NCBI GenBank assembly: GCA_016215025.1
Contig: JACRMI010000133.1
Location: 35,804-99,803 of the forward strand
Direction: 5' to 3'
DNA length: 64,000 bases
DNA from: Chloroflexota bacterium
Lineage (GTDB): Bacteria > Chloroflexota > Anaerolineae > UBA4142
The position numbers were made by a program, and so were the translations under genes. Shown here piece by piece: positions 8,167 through 15,850 of this stretch. A model generated the notes under the pieces. The model was not told the DNA's origin. It worked only from the letters and a program-made list of their open reading frames with translations, and searched no databases. Each line of letters opens with the position of its first letter. Position 1 is the first letter of the stretch.

Positions 8167-9354
8167 TTACGTGTTCGGTCCCAACCATCGCTCCATCTCA
8201 CACACAACGTGTGCGTACTGAATCACCCACGGACGGTCGCCGGGCTGCAACAACTGGATGTTGATAAACTGCGTTTGGATTGCATCGAACGTAACATCCA
8301 ACGGCTCAGTGTTATCCAACTTTTCCGCAACCGATTGCCAGCGATTAGCTCCCGCATTCCACGCCGCCACGCGATAGCTCGCCGGATATTCACCATCGGG
8401 CGCAGCGAGCGAAAGACCACTCACCATCTCCGGATGTCCCAGGTCGATTTGAAACCACATCTTGGGCGCTTGCGGCTCTCCGCTTGTCCAGATCGTCTCG
8501 GCGCTATTGTCGATGGCATTGCTCGCAAGTTTATCGTTATGACTCGCGCTCGCCGTCCATGCATTCGCCGCATGAATCAAAATTTCCGAGATCATCCAAA
8601 TCGACGGTGCAGACGCGAGCAAAGTGATTTGCGCGTACTGCATCCTCTGCGGCGCAAAGACGACCATCACATTGTACTGATTATCCGATTCAACCTGCGC
8701 GACTTGCGTCCAGGTATGACCGTCAGCAGAAATGTGCAGCGCATATGCGGTCGGAAAACCCTTGCCGGGACTAAGGATTTGCAATCCATCGATCAAACGC
8801 GGCGAACCCAGGTTCAATCGAAACCACTGCCCTTTTGCCTGCAACGCACCTGCGTCCCAGCACGTCATCGAATCGCCATCGAGCGCGCGATAAACGTCAC
8901 CAACATTTAGGTTCGATTCGACACGCCAGCCGGTAATGTTTTTAGGAACATCAGTGATTGCGATGGGAACGACAAGCGGCGGATTATCGGCATCGCCAAA
9001 CCAACTCACCCCTTCCGCGATCAAGTCCCATTGCAATTTATACGAGCCGGGGGTGCGCGGCGCGACGAGCGTCGCACCAAAAACGATTTCTTGTCGGGGA
9101 TACAAATCACACGGCAAGCCCGTCCGTCGATCTTCAAAATCGAGCGCGGGCGCGCCAGAGGCATCGAGCCACTTGTAGCCAATATGCACAGGATTGTTGC
9201 CGCCCTGCAACCATTTGTTCAGTCCGATATTTTCGACGCGCAGGTTGACGATGACGACTTGACCTGCAACGAGACTCACCGGGGTATCATGGGCGATGAA
9301 TCGCGCCGACCATTCTTTTGTCTTGCCATCCGCAGAGCTGACCATTGCCGACAT
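8167..9354 (-). CDS. FW-like domain plus two discoidin (F5/8 type C) domains, 395 aa
   Basis: Residues 1-130 form an Ig-like domain of the Nbr1 FW type with the pattern VENIGLNKWLQGG, YKWLDASG, RTGLPCDLYP and PGSYKLQWDLIAEGVSWFG. Residues about 140-265 and 270-392 are two F5/8 type C (discoidin) jelly rolls; each has a predicted sugar-binding style segment such as WFRLNLGSPRLIDGL and WFQIDLGHPEMVSGL. No signal peptide is seen, so the place of action is unclear. Probably binds carbohydrate or peptidoglycan-like polymers. Single-gene unit with its own terminator; start has GGATGA upstream. Confidence 0.8.
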   Translation of the reverse strand: MSAMVSSADGKTKEWSARFIAHDTPVSLVAGQVVIVNLRVENIGLNKWLQGGNNPVHIGYKWLDASGAPALDFEDRRTGLPCDLYPRQEIVFGATLVAPRTPGSYKLQWDLIAEGVSWFGDADNPPLVVPIAITDVPKNITGWRVESNLNVGDVYRALDGDSMTCWDAGALQAKGQWFRLNLGSPRLIDGLQILSPGKGFPTAYALHISADGHTWTQVAQVESDNQYNVMVVFAPQRMQYAQITLLASAPSIWMISEILIHAANAWTASASHNDKLASNAIDNSAETIWTSGEPQAPKMWFQIDLGHPEMVSGLSLAAPDGEYPASYRVAAWNAGANRWQSVAEKLDNTEPLDVTFDAIQTQFINIQLLQPGDRPWVIQYAHVVCEMERWLGPNT

Positions 9355-9419
9355 GTGTCATCCTCGATTCTGAATCCTGCGCAAAGATATTACCACGAGT
9401 ATGAGGGCTAGTCAAAACA

Positions 9420-9461
9420 AAAAAATCCAGGTTTCCCACACTGGAGAAACCTGGATTTTCT
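9420..9461 (-). terminator. Intrinsic terminator after rplL
   Basis: Stem AAATCCAGGTTTC paired with GAAACCTGGATTT and followed by a T run on the minus strand. End of the ribosomal protein cluster. Confidence 0.85.
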
Positions 9462-9467
9462 TTACAA

Positions 9468-9872
9468 TTACTTGATTTCGACGGAAGCGCCAACTTCTTC
9501 CAATTTTTTCTTGGCTTCGGCAGCTTCTTCTTTCGTCGCGCCTTTCTTGATGGAGGCAGGTGCGGACTCGACAAGCTCTTTCGCTTCCTTCAAGCCCAAC
9601 GTGCCACCGGTCAATTCGCGGACAACCTTGATGACCGGAATCTTTTGCGAACCGGCGTCCTTCAGGACAATTTCGAATTCGGTCTTTTCTTCGGCAGCGG
9701 CGGCGGGTGCAGCACCACCAGCGGTGGGCGCAGCGCCAACGGCTGCCACGGCGACGGGCGCGGCGGCGCTCACGCCGAGTTTCTCTTCGAGCAATTTCAC
9801 GAGATCAGAAGCTTCAATGAGTGTCAACCCTTGAATGTCTTCAGCGATCTTGGTCAGTTTTTCAGATGCCAT
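9468..9872 (-). CDS. rplL: 50S ribosomal protein L7/L12, 134 aa
   Basis: Stalk protein that recruits translation factors to the ribosome. The N-terminal dimerisation helix pair (residues 1-35), an Ala/Gly/Pro-rich hinge and the C-terminal domain with KTEFEIVLKDAG, KIPVIKVVRELTG and LGLKEAKELVE are all present. The length is slightly above the usual 120-128 because of a longer hinge. Last gene of the cluster, downstream of rplJ, with a strong terminator behind it. Confidence 0.97.
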   Translation of the reverse strand: MASEKLTKIAEDIQGLTLIEASDLVKLLEEKLGVSAAAPVAVAAVGAAPTAGGAAPAAAAEEKTEFEIVLKDAGSQKIPVIKVVRELTGGTLGLKEAKELVESAPASIKKGATKEEAAEAKKKLEEVGASVEIK

Positions 9873-9897
9873 TTCTATGACTCCTTAAAAATTTCAA

Positions 9898-9966
9898 TTT
9901 AGATTTGGAATTACCAATTACTAGTTACGGTATTGTCATTTGTAATTGATAATGAGTAATTGACTA
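9898..9966. repeat. Word hairpin between rplJ and rplL
   Basis: Words AATTACCAATTACTAGTTA pair with TAATTGATAATGAGTAATT. It fills the junction and reaches the stop codon of rplJ. Confidence 0.7.
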
Positions 9967-10497
9967 GGCTGCGCCTTGTTTTTCCAATTGTTCGGCGCGC
10001 GCTTTGAGCAAGTACAATACCTGGCGAATACCGGACGCAACCACGCCCACAACTTGCGAGCTGGGTGCATTGATCGTTCCGAGCAATCGACCAAAGAGTT
10101 GTTCGCGTGAAGGCAACGTCGCGAGCGCTTCGGCTTCCGAACCGCGCAACACGCTGCCGCCCATAATCGCGCCCTTGACCTTCAACTCTTTCTCTTTCAA
10201 GAAACTGTTCATCGCTTGGGCAGGACCTGCAATGTCTTGATAGCAGAAAGCGACGACCGTGGGACCTTCGAGCAAATCTTCTGGGACAGGCATGTTGGCG
10301 CGCTTGAGCGCGAGTTCCATCAACGTGTTCTTGACAACATGCAGACCGGCTTTTTTGCCGCGCAAAACGTTGCGCAATTTCGCCAACTCGGCGGTCGGCA
10401 AACCGCGATAATCGCTAATGATAAGCGCTTGGACCTTGTCCAGGTCTTGGGCCAAATCGGCGACGAGTTCTTCTTTGCGTTCTTTTGTGATCGGCAA
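9964..10497 (-). CDS. rplJ: 50S ribosomal protein L10, 177 aa
   Basis: Anchors L7/L12 dimers on 23S rRNA and represses its own operon. Recognisable features are the N-terminal KEELVADLAQDL, SDYRGLPTAELAKLR, the VVKNTLMELAL segment and the C-terminal helix for L12 binding (LYLLKARAEQLEKQ). The start has GGAGGTGAG just upstream. A conserved L10 leader and a terminator lie between it and rplA, so expression is very probably controlled by L10 feedback on the mRNA. Confidence 0.97.
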   Translation of the reverse strand: MPITKERKEELVADLAQDLDKVQALIISDYRGLPTAELAKLRNVLRGKKAGLHVVKNTLMELALKRANMPVPEDLLEGPTVVAFCYQDIAGPAQAMNSFLKEKELKVKGAIMGGSVLRGSEAEALATLPSREQLFGRLLGTINAPSSQVVGVVASGIRQVLYLLKARAEQLEKQGAA

Positions 10498-10512
10498 TTT
10501 AACTCACCTCCC

Positions 10513-10592
10513 TCAATTAGAAGTTAGAGGTTGGACGTTGGAATTTAGAGTGACGATCCAACTTCTAATTTCCAACTTCCAACTTCCAAATG
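10513..10592. repeat. Word hairpin between the L10 leader and rplJ
   Basis: Words TTAGAAGTTAGAGGTTGGA pair with TCCAACTTCTAATTTCCAA and further CCAACTTCC copies. It separates the leader terminator from the rplJ ribosome binding site. Confidence 0.75.
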
Positions 10593-10594
10593 AA

Positions 10595-10633
10595 AACAAA
10601 AAGTCTTTGTGCCAATGAGCGACACAAAGACTC
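10595..10633 (-). terminator. Terminator hairpin of the L10 leader
   Basis: Stem AGTCTTTGTG and CACAAAGACT with a T run on the minus strand. It lies between the leader and rplJ, so it can act as an attenuator. Confidence 0.75.
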
Positions 10634-10659
10634 GGAATCCACCAAATGAAATGGATCGT

Positions 10660-10740
10660 ACTTATCTTTGCCTCGGCAGGACGATTAAGCGCTCAAAACA
10701 ACGCACCTGCGGTCATTGGCGACAATCATTGTATGCAGTT
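10660..10740 (-). ncRNA. Ribosomal protein L10 leader
   Basis: On the minus strand the conserved core reads GACCGCAGGTG, then CTTAAT and CCTGCCGAGG, the same parts and order as the known L10 leader of many bacteria, which binds the L10(L12)4 complex. It lies directly upstream of rplJ. Confidence 0.8.
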
Positions 10741-10764
10741 TTCGATTTAATGCAAATCGTAAGC

Positions 10765-11481
10765 TTATGCAGCGGGCTTGACGTTCAGCGCTTCGTTGAG
10801 GTCCAAGCGAATGCCAGGTCCCATCGTGCTGCTGAGAACGATCTTTTTGATATATTGACCCTTGGCAGCGGTTGGCTTGGCGCGATTGATGGCTTCCAAC
10901 ATCGCGGTCAAGTTTTCATAGAGTTGGTCTTCGTTGAACGAAGTCTTGCCAACAATCGTGTGAATGCTGGCGGTCTTGTCGGTGCGGAATTCCACGCGCC
11001 CCATGCGCAACTCTTTGATGAGTCGCGGCAATTGATCGGGCGGAACGATGGTTCCTGCTTTCGGGCTGGGCATCAACCCGCGCGTACCGAGGATTTTACC
11101 AAGGCGACCGACTTTCGCCATCATTTGCGGCACAGCCACCGTGATGTCGAAATCGAGGCGACCGCCTTCGACTTCTTTGATAAGTTCATCGCCGCCAACC
11201 ACATCAGCGCCAGCTTCTTGTGCGATACGTGCACCATCGCCATCGGCGAATACGGCGATGCGGACCGTCTTACCTGTGCCATGCGGTAGAATCGTCACAC
11301 CGCGCACAATTTGATCGGCTTGCTTGACATCCACGCCCATTTTAAGGTGCAATTCAACGGTCTCGTTGAATTTAGCGTGCGCACCCTTTTTCAAAATCTG
11401 GACCGATTCTCGCGGCGTGTAGAGCTTGTTTCGATCCACTAACTTGAGTGCTTCTTCGTGCTTTTTTCCGTGCTTGTTCAT
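10765..11481 (-). CDS. rplA: 50S ribosomal protein L1, 238 aa
   Basis: L1 stalk protein that guides release of deacylated tRNA and can repress translation of its own mRNA. The family signatures GTGKTVRIAVFA, GRLGKILGTRGLMPSPKAGT and FRTDKTASIHTIVGK are present. The frame is open further upstream to 11589, but AAGGAG precedes the ATG at 11481 and the resulting length is normal. It follows rplK on the same strand with a word hairpin between them. Confidence 0.97.
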   Translation of the reverse strand: MNKHGKKHEEALKLVDRNKLYTPRESVQILKKGAHAKFNETVELHLKMGVDVKQADQIVRGVTILPHGTGKTVRIAVFADGDGARIAQEAGADVVGGDELIKEVEGGRLDFDITVAVPQMMAKVGRLGKILGTRGLMPSPKAGTIVPPDQLPRLIKELRMGRVEFRTDKTASIHTIVGKTSFNEDQLYENLTAMLEAINRAKPTAAKGQYIKKIVLSSTMGPGIRLDLNEALNVKPAA

Positions 11482-11594
11482 TCTTTGCTCCTTATCGCAA
11501 ATCATCACGCGTTTTCGATAGTGGGAATCTAAAATAACTAGACGTGATGCTTTGCGAGTGGTTAATGTCGCGCGTTGTCGCGCTCCCACCCTTT

Positions 11595-11658
11595 CAAGTG
11601 AAAAGTTCCAAGCTAAAAGTAAAAAGTTACTTTGGCCTTTTAGCTTTTTACTTGGAAT

Positions 11659-11660
<2 letters not shown>
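11595..11660. repeat. Word hairpin between rplK and rplA
   Basis: Words AAAAGTTCCAAGCTAAAAGT pair with TTTTAGCTTTTTACTTGG; the hairpin reaches the rplK stop. Confidence 0.75.
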
Positions 11661-12084
<424 letters not shown>

Positions 12085-12099
12085 AGTTCCTCCAAATTC

Positions 12100-12165
12100 G
12101 TCCCATAGTCTGATAGTCATATAGTCGCTAACGACTTACGTGACTATCAGACTACACGACTATTA
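12100..12165. repeat. Word hairpin between nusG and rplK (TAGTC family)
   Basis: Words CATAGTCTGATAGTCATATA pair with TGACTATCAGACTACACGAC. Same word family as at 5064-5150 and inside the valine T-box. Confidence 0.8.
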
Positions 12166-12897
12166 GACTTTCTCTACCTGTAATAAATCTAGTTCAAGCG
12201 GCGTCTCGCGACCGAACATCGATACCAGCACGCGCACTTTGCCTTTTTCCATGTTGACTTCTTCGACGGTGCCACGGAAATCGGCGAAAGGTCCATCGAT
12301 GATGCGGACCGCTTGCCCAGGGCGATACGTGACGCGCACCTTGGGCTGATCGGTTTCCATCCGCTTTAGAATCTTGGCGACATCTTCTTCGCGCAATGGC
12401 TGCGGCTTGTCGCCGGAGCTGACGAAACCGGTAACGCCCGGCGTATTCCGGACGACGTACCAGGATTCTTCGGTCATCACCATTTCGACGAGGATGTAGC
12501 CAGGGAAGACGCGGCGCGGAATCACCTTGCGCTTGCCTTCGCGAATATCAACTTCTTCTTCCGTCGGCACCACCGCGCGAAAGATCAGGTTCTGCATCCC
12601 CATCGAGTTGATGCGTTGCTCCAAACCTTTTTTGACTTTATTCTCATAGCCCGAATAGCAATGCACAACGTACCACGAGCGCTTGGGTCCTTCAGGCGCG
12701 ACCGCTTCGGGTTCGCCTTCTGATTCAGCTTCGGTTACGTCTGCGGTTGGCTCGGCACTTGGCGTGTCTTCAGTCGCTTCAGCCGTCGGAGTCTCTTCGA
12801 CTGTCTCGGGCTTGGGCGTTTCTTCGGCGGCAGGTTCTGGCTTCGCTTCGGATTCGGGCGTTAGATTTTTTTCTTCGTGCAAAACTGGATCGTCCAC
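12163..12897 (-). CDS. nusG: Transcription termination/antitermination factor NusG with acidic N-terminal extension, 244 aa
   Basis: Binds RNA polymerase and couples it to the ribosome. The NGN domain starts at about residue 72 (RSWYVVHCYSGYENKVKKG) and runs through RRVFPGYILVEMVM; the KOW domain near the end reads GQAVRIIDGPFADFRGTVEEV. The first 70 residues are a Glu/Pro/Thr/Ala-rich low-complexity extension that standard NusG lacks. Gene order secE-nusG-rplK is the classical one. Confidence 0.96.
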   Translation of the reverse strand: MDDPVLHEEKNLTPESEAKPEPAAEETPKPETVEETPTAEATEDTPSAEPTADVTEAESEGEPEAVAPEGPKRSWYVVHCYSGYENKVKKGLEQRINSMGMQNLIFRAVVPTEEEVDIREGKRKVIPRRVFPGYILVEMVMTEESWYVVRNTPGVTGFVSSGDKPQPLREEDVAKILKRMETDQPKVRVTYRPGQAVRIIDGPFADFRGTVEEVNMEKGKVRVLVSMFGRETPLELDLLQVEKV

Positions 12898-12932
12898 TAG
12901 TCACTCGCTCTAGAATGCAAAAGACAAACGCT

Positions 12933-13139
12933 TTATCGACTAATCAACAAACGGAATAATTGCGTGAGCAAATAATCTACCGTACCAAAAAAGATGCTCA
13001 TAACAAAGATCGTGCCGACCACAATCGCGGTCAGATTGATGGCTTCCTCACGAGTGGGCCAAACAACCTTGCGCAACTCGGCGCGTGTCTCGCGAACGTA
13101 TTGTGAGATTCGATTCTCTCTTTGGGCTTCTCTAACCAC
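12933..13139 (-). CDS. secE: Preprotein translocase subunit SecE, 68 aa
   Basis: Small one-helix membrane subunit of the SecYEG channel. The conserved amphipathic helix reads YVRETRAELRKVVWPTREEA, followed by one transmembrane segment TAIVVGTIFVMSIFFGTVDYL. Length and position before nusG are typical. Confidence 0.95.
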   Translation of the reverse strand: MVREAQRENRISQYVRETRAELRKVVWPTREEAINLTAIVVGTIFVMSIFFGTVDYLLTQLFRLLISR

Positions 13140-13170
13140 AGGTCCCTCTTTGAAAAACAGACTAGCAAAT

Positions 13171-13199
13171 CAAGACACCGTCTCCAAGACGGTGTCTTG
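13171..13199. repeat. Strong palindrome between rpmG and secE
   Basis: CAAGACACCGTCT and its complement around a 3-base loop. Only a weak T stretch follows on the minus strand, so it is an mRNA processing or stability hairpin rather than a clear terminator. Many bacteria have tRNA-Trp at this place; none is present here. Confidence 0.7.
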
Positions 13200-13210
13200 A
13201 TCGACAATCG

Positions 13211-13375
13211 TTACTTGGTCTCGCGATGCAAAGTATGCTTTTTGTCCCATCGGCAATACTTTTTCATCTCGATACGTGCTGTATCGTTCTTTTTGTTTTT
13301 CTCGGTCGTATAGTTCCGTCGTTTGCATTCGGTGCATTCGAGCGTCACGACCAAGCGATTTTCTTTCTTTGCCAT
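13211..13375 (-). CDS. rpmG: 50S ribosomal protein L33, 54 aa
   Basis: Read directly from the sequence: it begins MAKKENRLVVTLECTECK and ends with KKHTLHRETK. The first zinc knuckle pair (CTEC) is intact, but the second pair has become CRWD, so one of four metal ligands is an aspartate. This suggests altered or lost zinc binding. Standard position between tuf and secE. Confidence 0.92.
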   Translation of the reverse strand: MAKKENRLVVTLECTECKRRNYTTEKNKKNDTARIEMKKYCRWDKKHTLHRETK

Positions 13376-13386
13376 TTACTTACACC

Positions 13387-14494
13387 TTACGCTTTCACAG
13401 CCGTGATAACGCCTGAACCGACGGTACGTCCACCTTCACGAATGGCGAACCGCTCGCCTTTTTCCAACGCGACTGGGGTAATGAGCTTCACCTTGATCGT
13501 CACGCGATCCCCCGGCATCACCATTTCCACACCGGCGGGGAGTTCCACATCGCCTGTCACATCCAACGTCTCAAAATGTACACTTCGCCGTCAAATTCGG
13601 TCAACGGCTTCACACTGCCAGGCGCCGCTAACACTTGACCGCGTTCCACATCCGTGCGCTCAATCCCGCGCAGCAAGCAGCCAATGTTGTCACCCGCCTG
13701 CCCACTGTCCAATAGCTTGCGGAACATTTCCACGCCCGTCACCACCGTCGAACGGGTATCGCGAATACCCACGATTTCCACGGTCTCGCCGACTTTGATC
13801 ATGCCACGTTCCACACGCCCGGTTACGACCGTGCCACGTCCTTTGATGCCAAACACATCCTCAATCGGCATCAGGAACGGTTTATCGACTGCACGCGTCG
13901 GGGTGGGAATGTAGCTATCGACCACGCGCATCAGTTCCATGATGCAGGCGTATTCGGGCGAATTGATATCTTTGGAGGTACTTGCCAAAGCGCCAAGTGC
14001 ACTGCCGCGTACGATGGGCGTCTTGTCGCCGGGAAAGTTGTAGCTCGACAACAAGTCGCGCAGTTCCAACTCGACCAGGTCCAACAATTCCGGATCGTCC
14101 ATCACATCGACCTTGTTGAGGAAGACGACGACGGCCGGCACTTCGACCTGGCGCGCCAAGAGAATGTGCTCGCGGGTCTGCGGCATCGGACCATCGGGAG
14201 CGGAGACGACCAAGATCGCGCCGTCCATCTGCGCCGCACCGGTGATCATGTTCTTGACATAGTCGGCGTGCCCGGGGCAATCGATGTGGGCGTAGTGTCG
14301 CGCATCGGTTTCGTATTCGACGTGCGAGATGGCGATGGTCAAGATTTTGGTATCATCGCGGCGACCTTGTTTTTCAGACGCCTTGGCAAGGTCTTGGTAA
14401 TCGCGGCGGTGAGCGTCGTCTTGCCGTGATCGACGTGCCCAATCGTGCCAACGTTGACATGTGGTTTCGTACGTTCAAATTTTTGCTTCGCCAT
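13387..14494 (-). pseudogene. tuf: Elongation factor Tu, disrupted by a frameshift and a deletion
   Basis: The start MAKQKFERTKPHVNVGTIGH with the G1 motif GHVDHGKTT is intact and has GGAGG upstream. After codon 36 one base is missing (AAGACCTTGCC where ACCCTTGCC is expected), shifting the frame to an early stop. In the other frame the protein continues ASEKQGRRDDTK and then TIAISHVEYE, without the usual segment before RGITI. The middle (DCPGHADYVKNM, NKVDVMDD) is normal. Near the end, after GEVYIL, about 64 bases that should encode the GGRHTPFF region are absent and the frame shifts again before LDVTGDVELPAGVEM. The true C-terminus (REGGRTVGSGVITAVKA) is present. Either a decayed second tuf copy or an assembly artefact between two copies. 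Confidence 0.9.
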
Positions 14495-14515
14495 AAAATA
14501 TTTTCCTCCTAAAAG

Positions 14516-14591
14516 TGGAGCCTTCGATGAGACTTGAACTCATGACCCCAGTCTTACCAAGACTGTGCTCTACCAACTGAGCTACGAAGGC
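14516..14591 (-). tRNA. tRNA-Thr (anticodon GGT)
   Basis: Cloverleaf on the minus strand: acceptor GCCTTCG/CGAAGGC, anticodon loop TTGGTAA, T loop with GTTCAAG, and an encoded CCA end. It is directly upstream of tuf. Confidence 0.97.
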
Positions 14592-14593
14592 TT

Positions 14594-14668
14594 GCTAAAT
14601 TTATGATTTCAGATTTAGGATTTCAGATTTTTCAATTCCTAAATCTGAAATCTGCAATCATAAATTCC
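14594..14668. repeat. Word hairpin between tRNA-Tyr and tRNA-Thr(GGT)
   Basis: Words ATGATTTCAGATTTAGGATT pair with AATCTGAAATCTGCAATCAT. It interrupts a tRNA operon. Confidence 0.8.
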
Positions 14669-14671
14669 CTG

Positions 14672-14755
14672 TGGGGAGGGTGGGATTCGGACCCACATAG
14701 CCGTACGGCATCGATTTTACAGACCGACGCGACTCACCGCCTTCGCCGCCTCCCC
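14672..14755 (-). tRNA. tRNA-Tyr (anticodon GTA)
   Basis: Class II tRNA of 84 bases: acceptor GGGGAGG/CCTCCCC, anticodon loop CTGTAAA, a long variable arm around GCCGTACGGC and T loop GTCCGAATC. CCA is not encoded. Confidence 0.95.
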
Positions 14756-14767
14756 ATCTTTTTATTA

Positions 14768-14840
14768 AGCCGGCGCTCGGACTTGAACCGAGGACCGATA
14801 GTTTACAAAACTATTGCTCTGCCAACTGAGCTACGCCGGC
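14768..14840 (-). tRNA. tRNA-Thr (anticodon TGT)
   Basis: Acceptor GCCGGCG/CGCCGGC, anticodon loop TTTGTAA, T loop GTTCAAG. CCA is not encoded. Its first ten bases also encode the last codons and the TAG stop of the HNH gene upstream. Confidence 0.96.
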
Positions 14841-14844
14841 GTTT
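14831..14844. repeat. Direct repeat, copy at the tRNA-Thr 5' end
   Basis: CTACGCCGGCGTTT on the plus strand; its partner at 15274-15287 differs in one base. The two copies flank the HNH gene. Confidence 0.7.
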
Positions 14845-15253
14845 GACGCCTATTAGGTCTTCCGTTTCCTTTGTTCAATGCTCGAAAATTTGGAGTTAGC
14901 GAGTGACAATTCGAACACAACAATCTTAAATTCTCTTCCCGATTATCCGAGGCGTCGCCATTAACATGATCGACTTCGAGAGGAGTCTTTCCAGTTAGCG
15001 GATGTCGCTTGCTCCATCCACAACTCGAACACTTTTCGTTATACTTCTCTCTCAAATATCGTTTGATATGGCACGAGACTTGACCAAAGGCACCTTTTGA
15101 ACCAAACTCCAAGCCATCTTTCCATCTGCGAATATACTCTTGATATTCATAATTCTGCTGGCATTGGTTGGAGAAAAATCTGTACATTGGACGAGTGACT
15201 TGGCGTCCACATCCACATAGACAAATTGCTCTTGGCTTTTTTGGCAGCGACAT
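14831..15253 (-). CDS. HNH endonuclease family protein overlapping tRNA-Thr, 140 aa
   Basis: A zinc-containing HNH nuclease of the kind common in phages and mobile elements. The active site reads LEVDHVNGDASDN, then EENLRLLCSNCHSL; CSSCGW and CSNC form the structural zinc pairs. An N-terminal CLCGCG motif adds another cysteine pair. The start has GGAGAAA upstream. The stop codon lies inside the 5' end of tRNA-Thr(TGT), and a 14-base copy of that tRNA end lies just before the gene, which suggests that the gene arrived by insertion at the tRNA. Confidence 0.85.
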   Translation of the reverse strand: MSLPKKPRAICLCGCGRQVTRPMYRFFSNQCQQNYEYQEYIRRWKDGLEFGSKGAFGQVSCHIKRYLREKYNEKCSSCGWSKRHPLTGKTPLEVDHVNGDASDNREENLRLLCSNCHSLTPNFRALNKGNGRPNRRQTPA

Positions 15254-15273
15254 AGTTGGATTTCTCCATCAAT

Positions 15274-15287
15274 CTACGCCGGCATTT
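15274..15287. repeat. Direct repeat, distal copy
   Basis: CTACGCCGGCATTT, matching the tRNA-Thr(TGT) 5' end in 13 of 14 bases. Candidate footprint of an insertion. Confidence 0.65.
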
Positions 15288-15322
15288 TAGCGGGCAGATT
15301 ATATACGGTCTTGCGTAAAAAG

Positions 15323-15847
15323 TCAAAAAGATTGTCCGCAATCTTCCCGATAGCCACAGCCAAAACAGCGTGGCGGCTCCGCGTGGCTTCGAGCGACATC
15401 CTGTGCCTCCAGGTCTCCCCGCATCGCCTCCATTAGATCGATTAACTGCCCACGCAATTCGTCTGTGAAATCGACCCGGAACACTGCGTCGCGATACTTG
15501 AGCAGTCCATGCGGCGGTTTCGCGCCAAACGATTCCTCGATCAATAGCGCGTACGCCGCGAGCTGCATCACATCCGATTCGCGCGGCGCTGACGAAACAC
15601 GATTTGGCTTGACCTCGATAGGTATCGTCGCGCCGTTGTCCTCAATCATATAGTCGGGCTTCCCAGTCAGCAAGTACCGCCGTGAGAATAACGGCTTTTC
15701 GACCTTCTCCCACGCACCGCTATCGGAATATACCATGCGGGCATTGAACGGCAAGCCAGTTTGTTCGCGAGTTTTGCGCGATGCGATAAAAAGCAGAATC
15801 GCCGCAAGCAAGATAACGACGAATAAAATCGAAAACAGCTCAGCCAT
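15323..15847 (-). CDS. Cas4/RecB-like nuclease domain, membrane-anchored C-terminal half, 174 aa
   Basis: Starts with a transmembrane helix (ILFVVILLAAILLFIAS). The PD-(D/E)XK core follows: GKPDYMIEDN and IPIEVKPNR give the Asp, Glu and Lys, and QLAAYALLIEE is the usual Q/Y motif. The C-terminus PPRCFGCGYREDC supplies three of the four cysteines of a Cas4-type Fe-S cluster. The fourth cysteine is on the gene just upstream, in the same frame, separated only by TAG and one codon. No Shine-Dalgarno sequence precedes this ATG. The two halves therefore look like one protein interrupted by an amber codon. No CRISPR array or cas gene is nearby, so a CRISPR role is not supported. Confidence 0.8.
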   Translation of the reverse strand: MAELFSILFVVILLAAILLFIASRKTREQTGLPFNARMVYSDSGAWEKVEKPLFSRRYLLTGKPDYMIEDNGATIPIEVKPNRVSSAPRESDVMQLAAYALLIEESFGAKPPHGLLKYRDAVFRVDFTDELRGQLIDLMEAMRGDLEAQDVARSHAEPPRCFGCGYREDCGQSF

Positions 15848-15850
15848 GTG

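Noticed and set aside
13140..13210. tRNA-Trp between rpmG and secE, as in many bacteria
   Set aside because: The gap holds only a 29-base palindrome and no cloverleaf.
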